The position numbers and the translations under genes were made by a program. A stretch of DNA of 61,791 nt from GCA-2687025 sp964473525 (GTDB lineage Bacteria; Poribacteria; WGA-4E; GCA-2687025), in contig CAYYPK010000039.1 in the NCBI GenBank assembly GCA_964473525.1, positions 1 through 61,791 of the forward strand, given 5' to 3'. This document shows, one piece after another, positions 52,201 to 61,752 of the stretch (position 1 is the first letter of the stretch; the number at the start of each line of letters is the position of its first letter). The notes beneath the pieces were generated by a model that saw nothing but the letters and a program-made list of their open reading frames with translations, made no database searches and was not told where the DNA came from.

Positions 52201-53839
52201 TCATCGGCCTGTCACGGCGCCGGGCGCTTCGAACAGGCGAATGTCCACCCAGCCACGGCCAGACTGCTCGGAGGCGTATCGCTTGCCCCAGCGCGGCTCG
52301 AGGACGTCGTGGACGTACGCAGCCAACTCGTTGAGGGTGAGGAGACCGTTGCTGTCCCGCGCTGCGCTGCTGAGCGCCCACTTCGCCGACTGCGTACAAT
52401 ACGAAGGGCGTTGCCACGTCTCCCCGTCCATACTGAGTGTGTATATGCGCTTCCTCGTCGGTGTACCCCTGGTTCACGAGGAGGGTCGGGGCGCCAAGGT
52501 CCGCCAATACGATCGCGGCGCCGGCGATGCCGCCGATCAGCCTGTCCACGTCTGAGCCCGGCACGGCGGTGGATGCTACGCGCGACGTGTCCGTGTCGTA
52601 CGCGCGGATGTACGGGTCTCCCGCCTGGTCTCGCAGGCCCTCGCCAGACAGCAGGCAAACGGCGGTGTCGCCGTCCCCGGTCTCGGTGCGGAGCCAAAGC
52701 AGGCCGTGTCGAATGGCGCGAGCTGTGGCCTCTTCGCCGGTGATCGCGCGCACGACGACTTCGCCGTAGTAGCCGCCGGTCTGCGCGCGACACGCGTCCG
52801 CGAAATCCGTGGCGCCCTCCGCCGACCCACCGACGCCCACGGACAGCACGTACATGTCTGACTTGGCCCCCACGGGCGCCGACCCGCGAGGCAGCGCCGG
52901 GGCGTTCGCCACGACGTCAGGGAACGCCTCCGCGACGTCAACGGCGTAGATTGCGTCTCCCCCATCGCGGTGCGAGACGAACGCGATGCGCCGCCCGTCG
53001 GGAGACCAGGCCGGCGACTGGTAAGACAAGTCGCCGTGCGTCACCTGCGTCCTGTCCGAGCCGTCGGCGCGCGCGGCGAATATCTTGCCGCCGTCCTCGT
53101 GTGACCCCACGTAAGCGATCCACCCGCCATCAGGCGACCATGTGACATCGCGCCCTGCGAGGCCGGGAACTGTCAGATCGGTCGCCTCTGACCCATCGAT
53201 CGGCTGGAGGCGGACGCTGCGCTCCTCTGCGTCCTCCTGCCGGAAGGTGTACGCGACGGTTCGGCCGCCCGGCGCCAGCGCGATCTGACCGACGTTGTCG
53301 GCGCAGACGCGCATCGGATCGGACCCGTCAGGGTTCATGCTGTAGATCCCGTCACCGTTCGCGCTCCTATCGCCCAGCCGCCTGCGTCCCAGGGCGGCGT
53401 AGAGCAGCCGGGCGCCCGCTGGCGTCCAGGCGAGCACATGGCTTCCGTGCCCAACACGTGGGAGCAGGGCCGTATCGGTCCCGTCGCTGTTCAGGATGAG
53501 TATCTGGTATACGGAGCCGTACCACGAACAGGCGATGCGTGAACTGTCCGGCGACCACGCGAGCGTCCCACCGAGAGGCATCGGGGGCGCGATTTCACGC
53601 GGCTTGGATCCGTCCGCATTCGCCACGTACAACGCTGGGTAGGACATGGGGCCACCGAACTGTCGGTACGCTATCCGCGTGCCGTCGGGTGACCAGGCCG
53701 GGCTGTCGCAGCCCTTGCCGCCCGCCACGAGCAACTGTGCCGGGCTGATGTCAGCGCGCGCCGCAAGTGAGACGGCGACGAGCGCAAGGATGACGGCGCG
53801 TAACGCGGCCGCGGACACAACGCGTGCGGACCACGACAT
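52201..53839 (-). CDS. TolB-type propeller / pseudo-caspase protein (frameshifted near the end)
   Basis: From ATG 53839: signal peptide (AALRAVILALVAVSLAARAD), then PD40/WD-like repeats (SPAWSPDGTRIAYRQFGG, LAWSPDSSRIACSW, VTWSPDGGWIAYVGS, SPAWSPDGRRIAFVS). From about residue 350 follows a caspase-like domain (MYVLSVGVGGSAEGATDFAD, ACRAQTGGYYGEVVVRAITG). Where peptidases have SGHG the protein reads LLSGEGL, and the Cys strand is LADLGAP, so both catalytic residues are missing. A frame change at the CCC run 52377-52379 (one base too many) displaces the last ~60 residues, which read ALSSAARDSNGLLTLNELAA down to a stop at 52201. It starts one base after the stop of its paralogue. Confidence 0.75.
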
Positions 53840-53840
53840 G

Positions 53841-55745
53841 CTACCGTGCCTCCTCTGGCGACGAGCTGTCGGATTCCGCTGCCGGGGCGGCGGCAAACAG
53901 CGGCAGATCGGGGGAAGTGTCCTGGCTTGGGCAGAAGCCCTGGGCGCCATCCGTAAGCCGTGTGACACCGCGCGCGACGACCGTCGCCACCTCGAGCTCC
54001 GTCAGGATGCCGTCGGCGTCGTAGTCCGTCGCGGGGTCGGACATGGCGATGAGCAGCGCTTCAGTGAAGGCTCCGTTCCGCCAGTTGCCACTCTCAACCG
54101 AGGGAGCCTTTCCAATACTGGCGGGCCACAGGCACATCTTCTGAGAATCCGTCCACGGATGGTCAGGCAATGGCTGCGATACCGTGTCCGCGTAGTGCAT
54201 ACGCTCGGCCCGGGCGGCAGCCACGAGGTCATACGGCGCCGAGCCGGCCATCGCACCCTCCAGCATCTCTCCGTTCCAACGCCCGGCGGCAGAATGCAGG
54301 TCTGCGAACACGACCAACCGCGACCGAACCGCGGCGAGTAGACGCGCCACGTCCGACCAGGGCATCCCATCGATCGGCGCGTCGGGGTCGGCATCGGCAG
54401 AACACAGGTACACGTCGCCGTGGACGTCACTGACCGCGTGCATCGACAGGAAGGCGAAGGCGACGTCCCCGGGCTTCGATTCGTCGCGGAGCCATGCCAT
54501 GCCCTCGCGCACTGCCTCTGCAGTGGCCTCCGCATCGGTCAGCTCTCGGACCTGGACGTCCCTGTAGAGTCTACCGGCCTGCGCCCTGCACGCGGCGGCG
54601 AAGTCGCTGGCGTCCGCGGCGCCGTACCGCCGACTCCAACGCCCGGCTCCCTCACGCGACACGCCTGCCGCCAGCACGCGGAGCGTAGGCCCCTGCGCCG
54701 CGGCGCTTACACCGAGGGTAGCGGGCGGCGGCGCATCGTTAGGCGAGAACCGGCGCGGGCGCCGCGCCGTGAACGTCCCGTTACCTTCGCGCTGCGAGGA
54801 ATAGGCGATCCGCTTCCCGTCGGGAGACCATGCGGGCCATGCGCTGGAGCCATCGCGCGTGAGACGTCGCCTGTCGGTTCCGTCGGGCGCGATCGTGTAG
54901 ATGTCGCGGTTCGAATCCACGACCTGCTCGTAGGCGATGCGCCTGCCTTCAGGGGACCACGCCGGGTTCGGCTCGGGCGCGCCGTCACGCGTCACACGGT
55001 GGTATGTGGCGCCGTCGATGGTATAGACGGACAACTCGCGAGGGTCGTCGTCCGCGCCCGAAAGCGCGAGACGCGCTCCGTCCGGCGCCCAGGACGCTCG
55101 GCCGCGGGTAGCCAGTCCGATCCATCGCAGGTCCGTCCCGTCAGGACGCATCAGGTACAGGCCGGGCCGGCCGTCGCGATCGGACCAGCACAGGATGGTT
55201 CCCCCATCTGGCGACCACACCGGGAGGCGGTAAGCGCCGCGATCGTCGGTAATGCGCCGCGTGTTGTCGCCGTCTGACGTCATCACGTAAATCGCATGCC
55301 GGCCGTCTCGGTCTGATTGGAAGGCGATGTGCGACCCGTCCCGCGACCAAGTGGCCGGGCCATCCCAGCCGTGTGAGAAGGTCAACGGCCGTAGGTCGGA
55401 GCCGTCCGCCGCGATGACGTAAATCTCGTGATCGTCGCTGAGATCCGACACGAACGCTATCTTCGAGCCGTCGGGGGACCAACTGGGGAACCGATCCGAC
55501 GCGTCGCTGTGCGTGAGACGCTTCACGTCGGAGCCGTCCGCAGCCATGGAATACAACTGCGTGGCCCTGTGCGCCTCGTACGCGAACCACGACGTGCGCC
55601 GTCCGGCTTTCCAGGCGTGCTGCAGGTTCGCCCTTTCGAGTCGTGTGGGAACAGACGATGTCGACGGGCCCGCTGCCCTCGCCGCCGCGGCCCATGCGGT
55701 CACGAGACACGCGCTCGCGATGATCAGCAGACGCCAGGCGCGCAT
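53841..55745 (-). CDS. TolB-type propeller / pseudo-caspase protein
   Basis: 634 residues with a signal peptide (MRAWRLLIIASACLVTAWAA), about seven PD40 repeats (FPSWSPDGSKIAFVSDLSDD, ATWSRDGSHIAFQSDRDGR, LPVWSPDGGTILCWSDRDGR, PAWSPEGRRIAYEQV) and a C-terminal caspase-like domain from about residue 385 (LRVLAAGVSREGAGRW... ASDFAAACRAQAGRLYRDVQ). At the catalytic His the sequence is FLSMHAVSD (His kept, SGHG pattern lost), and at the Cys strand VVFADLHSAAG, with no cysteine. Presumed inactive as a protease. It shares layout and the YDADGILTELEVATVV tail with the downstream gene. ATG 55745 has GAGGAC upstream. Confidence 0.82.
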   Translation of the reverse strand: MRAWRLLIIASACLVTAWAAAARAAGPSTSSVPTRLERANLQHAWKAGRRTSWFAYEAHRATQLYSMAADGSDVKRLTHSDASDRFPSWSPDGSKIAFVSDLSDDHEIYVIAADGSDLRPLTFSHGWDGPATWSRDGSHIAFQSDRDGRHAIYVMTSDGDNTRRITDDRGAYRLPVWSPDGGTILCWSDRDGRPGLYLMRPDGTDLRWIGLATRGRASWAPDGARLALSGADDDPRELSVYTIDGATYHRVTRDGAPEPNPAWSPEGRRIAYEQVVDSNRDIYTIAPDGTDRRRLTRDGSSAWPAWSPDGKRIAYSSQREGNGTFTARRPRRFSPNDAPPPATLGVSAAAQGPTLRVLAAGVSREGAGRWSRRYGAADASDFAAACRAQAGRLYRDVQVRELTDAEATAEAVREGMAWLRDESKPGDVAFAFLSMHAVSDVHGDVYLCSADADPDAPIDGMPWSDVARLLAAVRSRLVVFADLHSAAGRWNGEMLEGAMAGSAPYDLVAAARAERMHYADTVSQPLPDHPWTDSQKMCLWPASIGKAPSVESGNWRNGAFTEALLIAMSDPATDYDADGILTELEVATVVARGVTRLTDGAQGFCPSQDTSPDLPLFAAAPAAESDSSSPEEAR

Positions 55746-56019
55746 GGCGGAGGTGTCCTCTCTGTTCGCCTCTCGCGGACGTAGGGCGTGGTCGACCGCT
55801 GAGGGCCTGTATGCAGAGGTCGTGCCAACGATGTGTGGCTCGCGACCCTCCTGTGGATGCCGACGAGAAGAGGCCACGAGCGGCCCGACGGCGCGCACGC
55901 CACCGCCGGTATGGGGCGCCCTGCCGTGGGCCTGCCCGAAGACGGGTCGGCCTTCCACATCGTGGCCCCGCGTGTTATTGTTTGGGAAGATCAGCATTAG
56001 CAAAGTGAAAGGATCGCCA

Positions 56020-58404
56020 ATGAAGTGTCACGTCGCGCTCATATTGGTCGCCGTATCGGGGGTCATCATGTCGCAGCCTACCGCGAGCGTCGCGGCGGAC
56101 GCTGAAAGCGGCGCCTTCATGAGGGATTGGCTCGTCCTTGGCGGCATCCCGGTCTTCGACGGCGAACCCGACACGACGGACTATGTGCGGATCGCCGGCG
56201 CCATCGACCGCGACTTCCTCGCCGACGCGGGCGGCGAGAGCGCCGTGCAGCCGACCGAGGGCGACACGGTGGCCGCCGCGGACGCCGAATTCACGTGGCA
56301 AGCCGCACAGTCGGGCGCCGACATCGTGGACCTCAAGGAGTTCTGCGGCGATCTGTCGTTCGTTGTCGCGTACGCCTACGCGGAGTTCACCGCGCCGGAA
56401 GCAACGACGACGGTGCTAGGCATCGGCACGGACGACGAAGGCAAGATGTGGCTGAACGGGGAGGAGGTCTACACCAACCGCGTTCCCAGGGGCGTGACGT
56501 TGGACGACGACTTCGTGACGGTACAGCTCGTCGAAGGCGTGAACCGGGTTCTCATCAAGGTCGCCAACCGCGAATTGGGCTGGGGCTTCGCCTGCCGCGT
56601 TCTTGACGCTCAGGCGCTCGGCGAGAAGCTCATCGATGCCGCTGGCGAAGGGCGGATGGACGACGTGCGAGTCTTCACTGGGCACGGCGCCGATCTGACC
56701 GCGACACGCAACGGTCTGACAGCGGCACAGGTGGCGAGGATACGAGGGTACGCCGATGTCGCGGAGGAGCTCGTATCCGCTGGCGCTCCGTCGACAGACC
56801 CCATGCCGTCTCCCGACGACCTCGTGGACTCGATCTTCTCGGAGATCGTGGGCGAGGACATGCCCGGCGCCGCGGTACTTGTCGCCCGCGACGGCGAGAC
56901 GCTGTTCGAGCGCGGATACGGACTGGCGGACGTCGGCAACGGCGTGTCCGTCACGCCCGACACGAAGTTCCGCATCGGCTCGGTGAGCAAGCAGTTCACG
57001 GCCGCGGCGATTCTGAAGCTACAGGAGCAAGGCAAGCTGAACGTCACGGACACGCTCGCGACGTTCATCGACGACTACCCGCGGGGCGACGAGGTGACGC
57101 TACATCACCTACTGACGCACACCTCGGGCATCCACAACTACACGAGCAACAACGACTTTCTTGACCTCGCGACGGTGGCCGTCGAGCCGGAGGACCACAT
57201 CGCGTACTTCAAGGACAACGACTACGACTTCGATCCGGGCGAGCAGTGGGTCTACTCGAACTCGGGGTACTACCTGCTGGCGTACGTCGTGGAGTTGGTG
57301 TCGGAACAGTCGTTTGGCGAGTTCCTGCGCGAGCAGTTCTTCGCGCCGCTGGGAATGGCGGACACAGGGCTGCACGACGCGTCGACCGTCCTGACCCACG
57401 AGGCGGTGGGCTACACATACGAAGGCGGAACCGTCAAGAAGGCGCTCAACTGGGACATGTCCCGCGCCCTCGGCGCCGGGAACGTCTACTCGACCGTGCG
57501 CGACCTGCATACGTGGAACAACGCTGTCTTCTCTCACGAGGCGCTGACCGAGGAGACGATGCGCGCCGCTCTGACCCCCGCGCGCCTCAACGACGGGTCC
57601 GTGGCGGAGGCGATGGGCGAGCAGTACGGCTACGGGTGGATGACCAGCGACCTGCGGGGAATGCAGGTCGTCAGCCACACGGGCGGGCTGCACGGGTTCG
57701 TGGCGTACCTCGCTTGGGTCCCAGAGAAGCGCATGACGGTCAGCGTCCTTCACAACGCGTATCTCCCCATACCGCGCATGGCCCCTCTCCCGCTCGCGCA
57801 CGGCGCCGTGCAGACGTACCTGTGGGAGGAGTTGCCCACGCGCGCCTCCGTGTCGGTCGCCGACATCGACCCGTCGGTGTTCGACCGGTTCGCCGGCCAC
57901 TACCTGCTCGCGGGCATGGTGAGATTCGAGATCAAGCGCGAAGGCGACGCGATCCACGCGCTCGCCGGCCCAACGCCCCAGGTGCTCGTCCCGATGTCGG
58001 AAACTGAGCTGCTCGTCGAAGGTACCTCCGTCGTGCTGCGCTTCGTGTTGGACGAGGCAGGCGATCTTCTACACATCGAACGTGAGGAGGGTGGCTCCAT
58101 TACCGAGGCGTACCCGGTGGAAGAGGAGCAGGAGATCACCGTCTCGGCCGACATACTGGAGGACTACGTCGGGGAGTACGAATACCGCGCAGGCATGATC
58201 CTCACGGTGTCGCTCGAGGAGGGGGAGCTCTTCGCGCAGATGACGGGTCAGCCGCGGTTCGGGATATTCGCCCGCTCGGACACCGAGTTCTTCTGGAAGG
58301 TTGTCGAAGCGTCCGTGGAGTTCGTGCGGGATGAGTCCGGCGCGGTCGAGAAGGTCATCCATCACCAGGGCCCAGCGGTTCTGCACGCTCCGAAGATCAA
58401 GTAG
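56020..58404 (+). CDS. Secreted serine hydrolase (beta-lactamase/PBP-like) with N-terminal extra modules
   Basis: 794 residues. After a signal peptide (CHVALILVAVSGVIMSQPTA) comes an N-terminal module with PA14/beta-sandwich flavour (DWLVLGGIPVFDG, GIGTDDEGKMWLNGEEVYTN) and an ankyrin-like pair of helices at about residues 205-250 (NGLTAAQVARIRGYADVAEE). The catalytic domain then has the three class C-type motifs: SxxK as SVSK (S321, K324), YSN (Y412), HTG (H553). After it is a C-terminal beta-rich DUF3471-like region (FDRFAGHYLLAGMVRFEI, DYVGEYEYRAG). Such serine hydrolases act on peptides, esters or D-amino acid substrates rather than only beta-lactams. ATG 56020 has AAAGGATC upstream and starts the signal peptide. 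Confidence 0.88.
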   Translation: MKCHVALILVAVSGVIMSQPTASVAADAESGAFMRDWLVLGGIPVFDGEPDTTDYVRIAGAIDRDFLADAGGESAVQPTEGDTVAAADAEFTWQAAQSGADIVDLKEFCGDLSFVVAYAYAEFTAPEATTTVLGIGTDDEGKMWLNGEEVYTNRVPRGVTLDDDFVTVQLVEGVNRVLIKVANRELGWGFACRVLDAQALGEKLIDAAGEGRMDDVRVFTGHGADLTATRNGLTAAQVARIRGYADVAEELVSAGAPSTDPMPSPDDLVDSIFSEIVGEDMPGAAVLVARDGETLFERGYGLADVGNGVSVTPDTKFRIGSVSKQFTAAAILKLQEQGKLNVTDTLATFIDDYPRGDEVTLHHLLTHTSGIHNYTSNNDFLDLATVAVEPEDHIAYFKDNDYDFDPGEQWVYSNSGYYLLAYVVELVSEQSFGEFLREQFFAPLGMADTGLHDASTVLTHEAVGYTYEGGTVKKALNWDMSRALGAGNVYSTVRDLHTWNNAVFSHEALTEETMRAALTPARLNDGSVAEAMGEQYGYGWMTSDLRGMQVVSHTGGLHGFVAYLAWVPEKRMTVSVLHNAYLPIPRMAPLPLAHGAVQTYLWEELPTRASVSVADIDPSVFDRFAGHYLLAGMVRFEIKREGDAIHALAGPTPQVLVPMSETELLVEGTSVVLRFVLDEAGDLLHIEREEGGSITEAYPVEEEQEITVSADILEDYVGEYEYRAGMILTVSLEEGELFAQMTGQPRFGIFARSDTEFFWKVVEASVEFVRDESGAVEKVIHHQGPAVLHAPKIK

Positions 58405-58434
58405 GCGCGGCGTCGCGCCAGGCGAGACAGGCCC

Positions 58435-58923
58435 ATGCGCAAGACGATCAAGACCGACGTGCTGACGTTCGGCCTGCCGGCGACCCTCGTGCTCGTCGCC
58501 GGCATGTCACTGTCCGGGTATGACGTGGTCCGTCGACAACTGTCGCTCGGCACGTACCTGCTCTCCACGCACGGCGTCGTAGGTCTGACTCAGATCGTCG
58601 GCGGCTTGGCTCTCATGGTAACGGCGCAGGTAACGCTGTGGCGCTTCTACTCGGCGACCCTGGTGATCCGGGAAGGCCACGAGCCTATCACGCGCGGCCC
58701 GTACCGCCTCGTGCGACACCCGATCTATCTCGGGGCGCTGGTGGGCATTATGGGTCCGCCAGTGTACGTGGGAAGCGTCAAGGGTCTCGTGGTGATGCTC
58801 GCCTTGATACCGTGCATCCTCGGCAGGATACGACGTGAGGAGGCCATGCTGACGGAGGAGTTCGGCGATGCGTACCGCGCGTACGCAGCGTCAACCCGCA
58901 AGCTCATCCCGCTCGTGTACTGA
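58435..58923 (+). CDS. Isoprenylcysteine-O-methyltransferase-like membrane protein
   Basis: 162 residues with four hydrophobic stretches and the PEMT/ICMT-like signature GPYRLVRHPIYLGALVGI (RHP as the cofactor-binding core) plus EEAMLTEEFGDAYRAYAAST. Bacterial members of this family methylate lipids or other small substrates using SAM. Starts at ATG 58435, 30 bases after the serine hydrolase stop, and probably belongs to the same transcript. Function beyond family is unknown. Confidence 0.85.
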   Translation: MRKTIKTDVLTFGLPATLVLVAGMSLSGYDVVRRQLSLGTYLLSTHGVVGLTQIVGGLALMVTAQVTLWRFYSATLVIREGHEPITRGPYRLVRHPIYLGALVGIMGPPVYVGSVKGLVVMLALIPCILGRIRREEAMLTEEFGDAYRAYAASTRKLIPLVY

Positions 58924-58958
58924 CGCGGCCCTCGCCGTTGGGCGCGGGTCGCGCGGGG

Positions 58959-60104
58959 CTACTCGTACACAGTCGTGCCGGTGTGGTTGGCGTTGATGTA
59001 CTCCCAGTCCAGGTCGACGCCCAGGCCGTGCCCCTGCGGCACCGTCACGTGCCCGTTCGCGTCGACGCCGGTGAGTTCGTCCGTGTATTCCGGCGGGTAG
59101 ATGGGCGGCTTCGTCGTCGCGATGTTGGGATGCAGCAGGCCGAGCTCATAGTAGTTCGTGTTGCGCACGGCCGCGATGCAGTGCCGATGCGCCAGGCTGC
59201 CGCCGTGGAACTCGACATCAAGACCAAAGCCCTCCGCCGCGTGCGCGACCTTCATCGCCCCGGTAATGCCGCCGTCCTCGTACGTGCCGACGCGGACGAA
59301 GTCGGTACCGCCGTTCACGATGAAGTCGACGTGCTGCTCGAGTCCGAAGATGTGCTCCGTTTGCAGCAGTGGCGTGTTGATGAGTTCCCGCAGCTTGCGA
59401 TGCGCGAACATGGACACCCCGCCGTCCTTGTAGGGGTCTTCTAGCCAGAAGAAGTTCGCCTCGTCGCACGCGCGACCGATGCGCAGCGCGTCCGCCCAGG
59501 TCTCGTATTCGCACGCTGGGTCGATCATCAGGTCCATGTCGTCACCGACACGCTTACGAGTCTCCAGCACCGCCGCGACTTCGCGCGACATCGGGCCGTT
59601 GCCCCAGCCGTGTATCTTGAACGCTGGGTATCCGAGGGATTTGCAGTGGAGGGCGAAGTCCGCGAAGGCTTCCGGCGTCGAGAGGCCGCCGTTGTCGTCG
59701 CCGTGGTACGTGCTGGCGTACGCTGGGATGCTCGTCTTGTAGCCACCCAAGAGCCGGTAGATGGGCGCTCCGAGCGCCTTGCCGGCGAAATCCCACAGGG
59801 CGATGTCAGGCGAGTTCATGCCCGTGCGGTCGGTGTGGCGCAGGCCGCGCTTGAGGTCGTTGTAGATCTTCTCGCGCTCGAACGGATTGCGCCCCAGGAG
59901 GTATCGCGCAACGACGGGCTGAATGCCTCCGGGCGTTTCGCCCGTGACGCCGATGTCCGTGTGAATGCGGAGGATGGACCCGCCCGCCTTGCGCACCGCG
60001 CCCTTCTCGTAGACCTGGTTGAATCCGTTGTAGTCGGTGCCCATGTCGTGGATCTCATAGCCGAACGACACTTGCTCGATCTTCGTGATCTTCGGGTCTG
60101 CCAC
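58959..60104 (-). CDS. Enolase-superfamily protein (mandelate racemase-like)
   Basis: 381 residues from GTG 60104 (GAGGAGGCGCC upstream, clean match to the family N-terminus DPKITKIEQVSFGYEI). TIM-barrel metal-ligand segments are MDLMIDPACEYETW, FFWLEDPYKDG and LLQTEHIFGLE; then VEFHGGSLAHRHCIAAVRN. The third metal ligand is TEH rather than the usual GE, which is unusual. Upstream in-frame ATG 60227 would add non-coding-looking residues. A sugar-acid dehydratase or racemase is likely. It is convergent with the ICMT-like gene. Confidence 0.85.
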   Translation of the reverse strand: MADPKITKIEQVSFGYEIHDMGTDYNGFNQVYEKGAVRKAGGSILRIHTDIGVTGETPGGIQPVVARYLLGRNPFEREKIYNDLKRGLRHTDRTGMNSPDIALWDFAGKALGAPIYRLLGGYKTSIPAYASTYHGDDNGGLSTPEAFADFALHCKSLGYPAFKIHGWGNGPMSREVAAVLETRKRVGDDMDLMIDPACEYETWADALRIGRACDEANFFWLEDPYKDGGVSMFAHRKLRELINTPLLQTEHIFGLEQHVDFIVNGGTDFVRVGTYEDGGITGAMKVAHAAEGFGLDVEFHGGSLAHRHCIAAVRNTNYYELGLLHPNIATTKPPIYPPEYTDELTGVDANGHVTVPQGHGLGVDLDWEYINANHTGTTVYE

Positions 60105-60417
60105 GTCGGCGCCTCCTCGGTTGCGCTTGCGGTGGCCCAGTCTAGCAAGCTCCGCACGCGCGCGCCACGCAGCCTGGCGGCTGAGCGCGTCGGTTGAGGG
60201 GCGGTGGTCGGTTGCTGGGCGCCGCATGTCTCGCCAGCCATCGCGCGTCGCGACCCAAGCGTTCGTGCACGCTCACGTCGACCCGTGGGGTCCGCATCGG
60301 ACGGCATGCGGAAGGCGGTCACGAGCCCGCAACGTCTATGGGACGAAGGAGGCACACACCAGGCTAGAGCATGTCAGCACGCGTGAGACGTGGCATTGGA
60401 GGCGGGCGTTGTACGGA
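60105..60417. other. Intergenic region upstream of the dehydratase
   Basis: No gene or convincing promoter boxes seen; several open frames on both strands look like shadow sequence. Confidence 0.4.
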
Positions 60418-61104
60418 TCAGACCGGGACGCACACGCCGGCGGGTTCGACGGGCGCTACATCACCCAGGAACGCGCCTAGGAGCGCCACTCCACGCTCGT
60501 ATTTCGAGCGCGTTTGCGCGGACAGTTGGAACCGGCGAGCCAGGTGCGCGGCGGCCTCCGTCACCATGGCGCGTGGCCCCTGCTGGAGTTCCAACTCCAG
60601 CTCGTATTCGTCTGCGGTACTGTCTTCCTGCTGCCCCGTCAGGTCTGAGTATTGGACCCAGTCGAAGCACATCTGCATGGACCCGGTCGTGGACGAGACG
60701 GTCCACGTCTCACGTTGGTTCGACGCGAGTAGCACGGGTCGCAGTTCCGCGCCGCCAGCGTAGTCGATGGCGGCGCGCGCGATGTCGCAGTCGACCAGGT
60801 GGAGATCGCCGTTCGCGGCGTCCACCGCCTCGGCCTGCGTGAGAAACGCCTCGTCCTCGTTGCGGACTCGCGTCGCCTCGACAGGCGTCTTCATCGTCAG
60901 GACGTACCTGCCCTCCTTCTCGCGTAGTCTCAGAGACGCGCCGGAGTGGTACAGACTGCCCGCGACGGTGTCCAGGTAGGTGTCGCGCTGTATCGCGAGG
61001 TGGCCCCGTCGCATGGGGAGGCCAGCAACGTGTCCCTCCTCGCGTATGCGCTCGAAGACGCGCGAGGAGTCGACGCGGAGTTTCTCTTCGATTTCGAGAG
61101 GCAT
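60418..61104 (-). CDS. CYTH-domain protein (class IV adenylate cyclase/thiamine triphosphatase fold)
   Basis: 228 residues beginning MPLEIEEKLRV, the ExExK motif (E4, E6, K8) that defines CYTH proteins. Further family segments: YLDTVAGSLYHSGASLRLRE, GRYVLTMKTPVEATRVRNED, ELELELQQGPRAM and RSKYERGVALLG. The fold binds triphosphate in a tunnel; activities include tripolyphosphatase, thiamine triphosphatase and, rarely, adenylate cyclase. The specific role is unknown. The start is ATG 61104. Confidence 0.9.
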   Translation of the reverse strand: MPLEIEEKLRVDSSRVFERIREEGHVAGLPMRRGHLAIQRDTYLDTVAGSLYHSGASLRLREKEGRYVLTMKTPVEATRVRNEDEAFLTQAEAVDAANGDLHLVDCDIARAAIDYAGGAELRPVLLASNQRETWTVSSTTGSMQMCFDWVQYSDLTGQQEDSTADEYELELELQQGPRAMVTEAAAHLARRFQLSAQTRSKYERGVALLGAFLGDVAPVEPAGVCVPV

Positions 61105-61339
61105 GATGATTCCCGTCTGATTCAGCCAGCGCCCCGGCGCGGCTCGCGGGCTTCGGTAAGCTGTTCGCGAGCGTGCACCGTCACGTGGGAGTGTTGCGTA
61201 AACGACCACCTGGCGCCCACAGCTGACCCGTTCGGTCCTCGATTGGGGCGATACAGGGGGAGGAGTCGCAGTTCCCGTTTCCCAGCGATGGGTAATGCAC
61301 ATCCCGTGCCAGGTGTCGCCGCGGGGACGTGGGCAGCTA

Positions 61340-61597
61340 CTACAACGCGTCCTCGTCGGCATGGTCGTCGTCGTAGTCGTCGTCGCTCAGTGGGGGCTCG
61401 GCGGGCGGGGCGGGTTTCGTCCGCACGATGCGCATGAGGTCAGCGGCGCTTTCCGCGAAGAGCGTCTTCTCGCGCGCGTTGCTGATCTTCCAGTAGCGGC
61501 CGCCGGCATCGGCGACGAGCATCTGTGTGTCGTCGTTGTCCAGCAGCACGGACATGCCGCGGCCGACGTGGAACACTACGATGCGTGGCTCAGGCAT
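61340..61597 (-). CDS. Small hypothetical protein with acidic tail
   Basis: 85 residues from ATG 61597 with a strong GAGGAGGCG ribosome site upstream. First half RIVVFHVGRGMSVLLDNDDT then MLVADAGGRYWKISNAREKT; second half is proline-rich and ends in an acidic run (SDDDYDDDHADEDAL). No membrane segment. Unrecognised; the good ribosome site and ordered first half support a real gene. Confidence 0.6.
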   Translation of the reverse strand: MPEPRIVVFHVGRGMSVLLDNDDTQMLVADAGGRYWKISNAREKTLFAESAADLMRIVRTKPAPPAEPPLSDDDYDDDHADEDAL

Positions 61598-61694
61598 TGC
61601 CGGCTCGCCTCCTCATGTCGTCGAATCGCCACCAGACTATACCTCGCTAGCTCGCAGCGAAGCCAGGGGAGCGCGTGGCGCGGTGTTCCCTACA

Positions 61695-61752
61695 GGTGAT
61701 GCAATACGGCGGGCCTTCTCACCGCAGTCTGTCATTCTGATATTGCATGACC
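61695..61752. repeat. 12-bp inverted repeat near the window end
   Basis: GGTGATGCAATA at 61695-61706 and TATTGCATGACC at 61741-61752 are complementary with one mismatch, separated by 34 bases. It lies upstream of the small hypothetical gene (minus strand). Could be an operator, an element end or a chance palindrome; the flanking 61598-61791 holds no gene I can support. Confidence 0.5.

Noticed and set aside
58405..58425. GGCGCG/CGCGCC hairpin after the serine hydrolase
   Set aside because: No T tract and only 30 bases before the next gene in the same direction; treated as ordinary GC-rich spacer.
60085..60480. Plus-strand frames over the dehydratase-CYTH spacer
   Set aside because: Composition is shadow-like and no start with a ribosome site was found.
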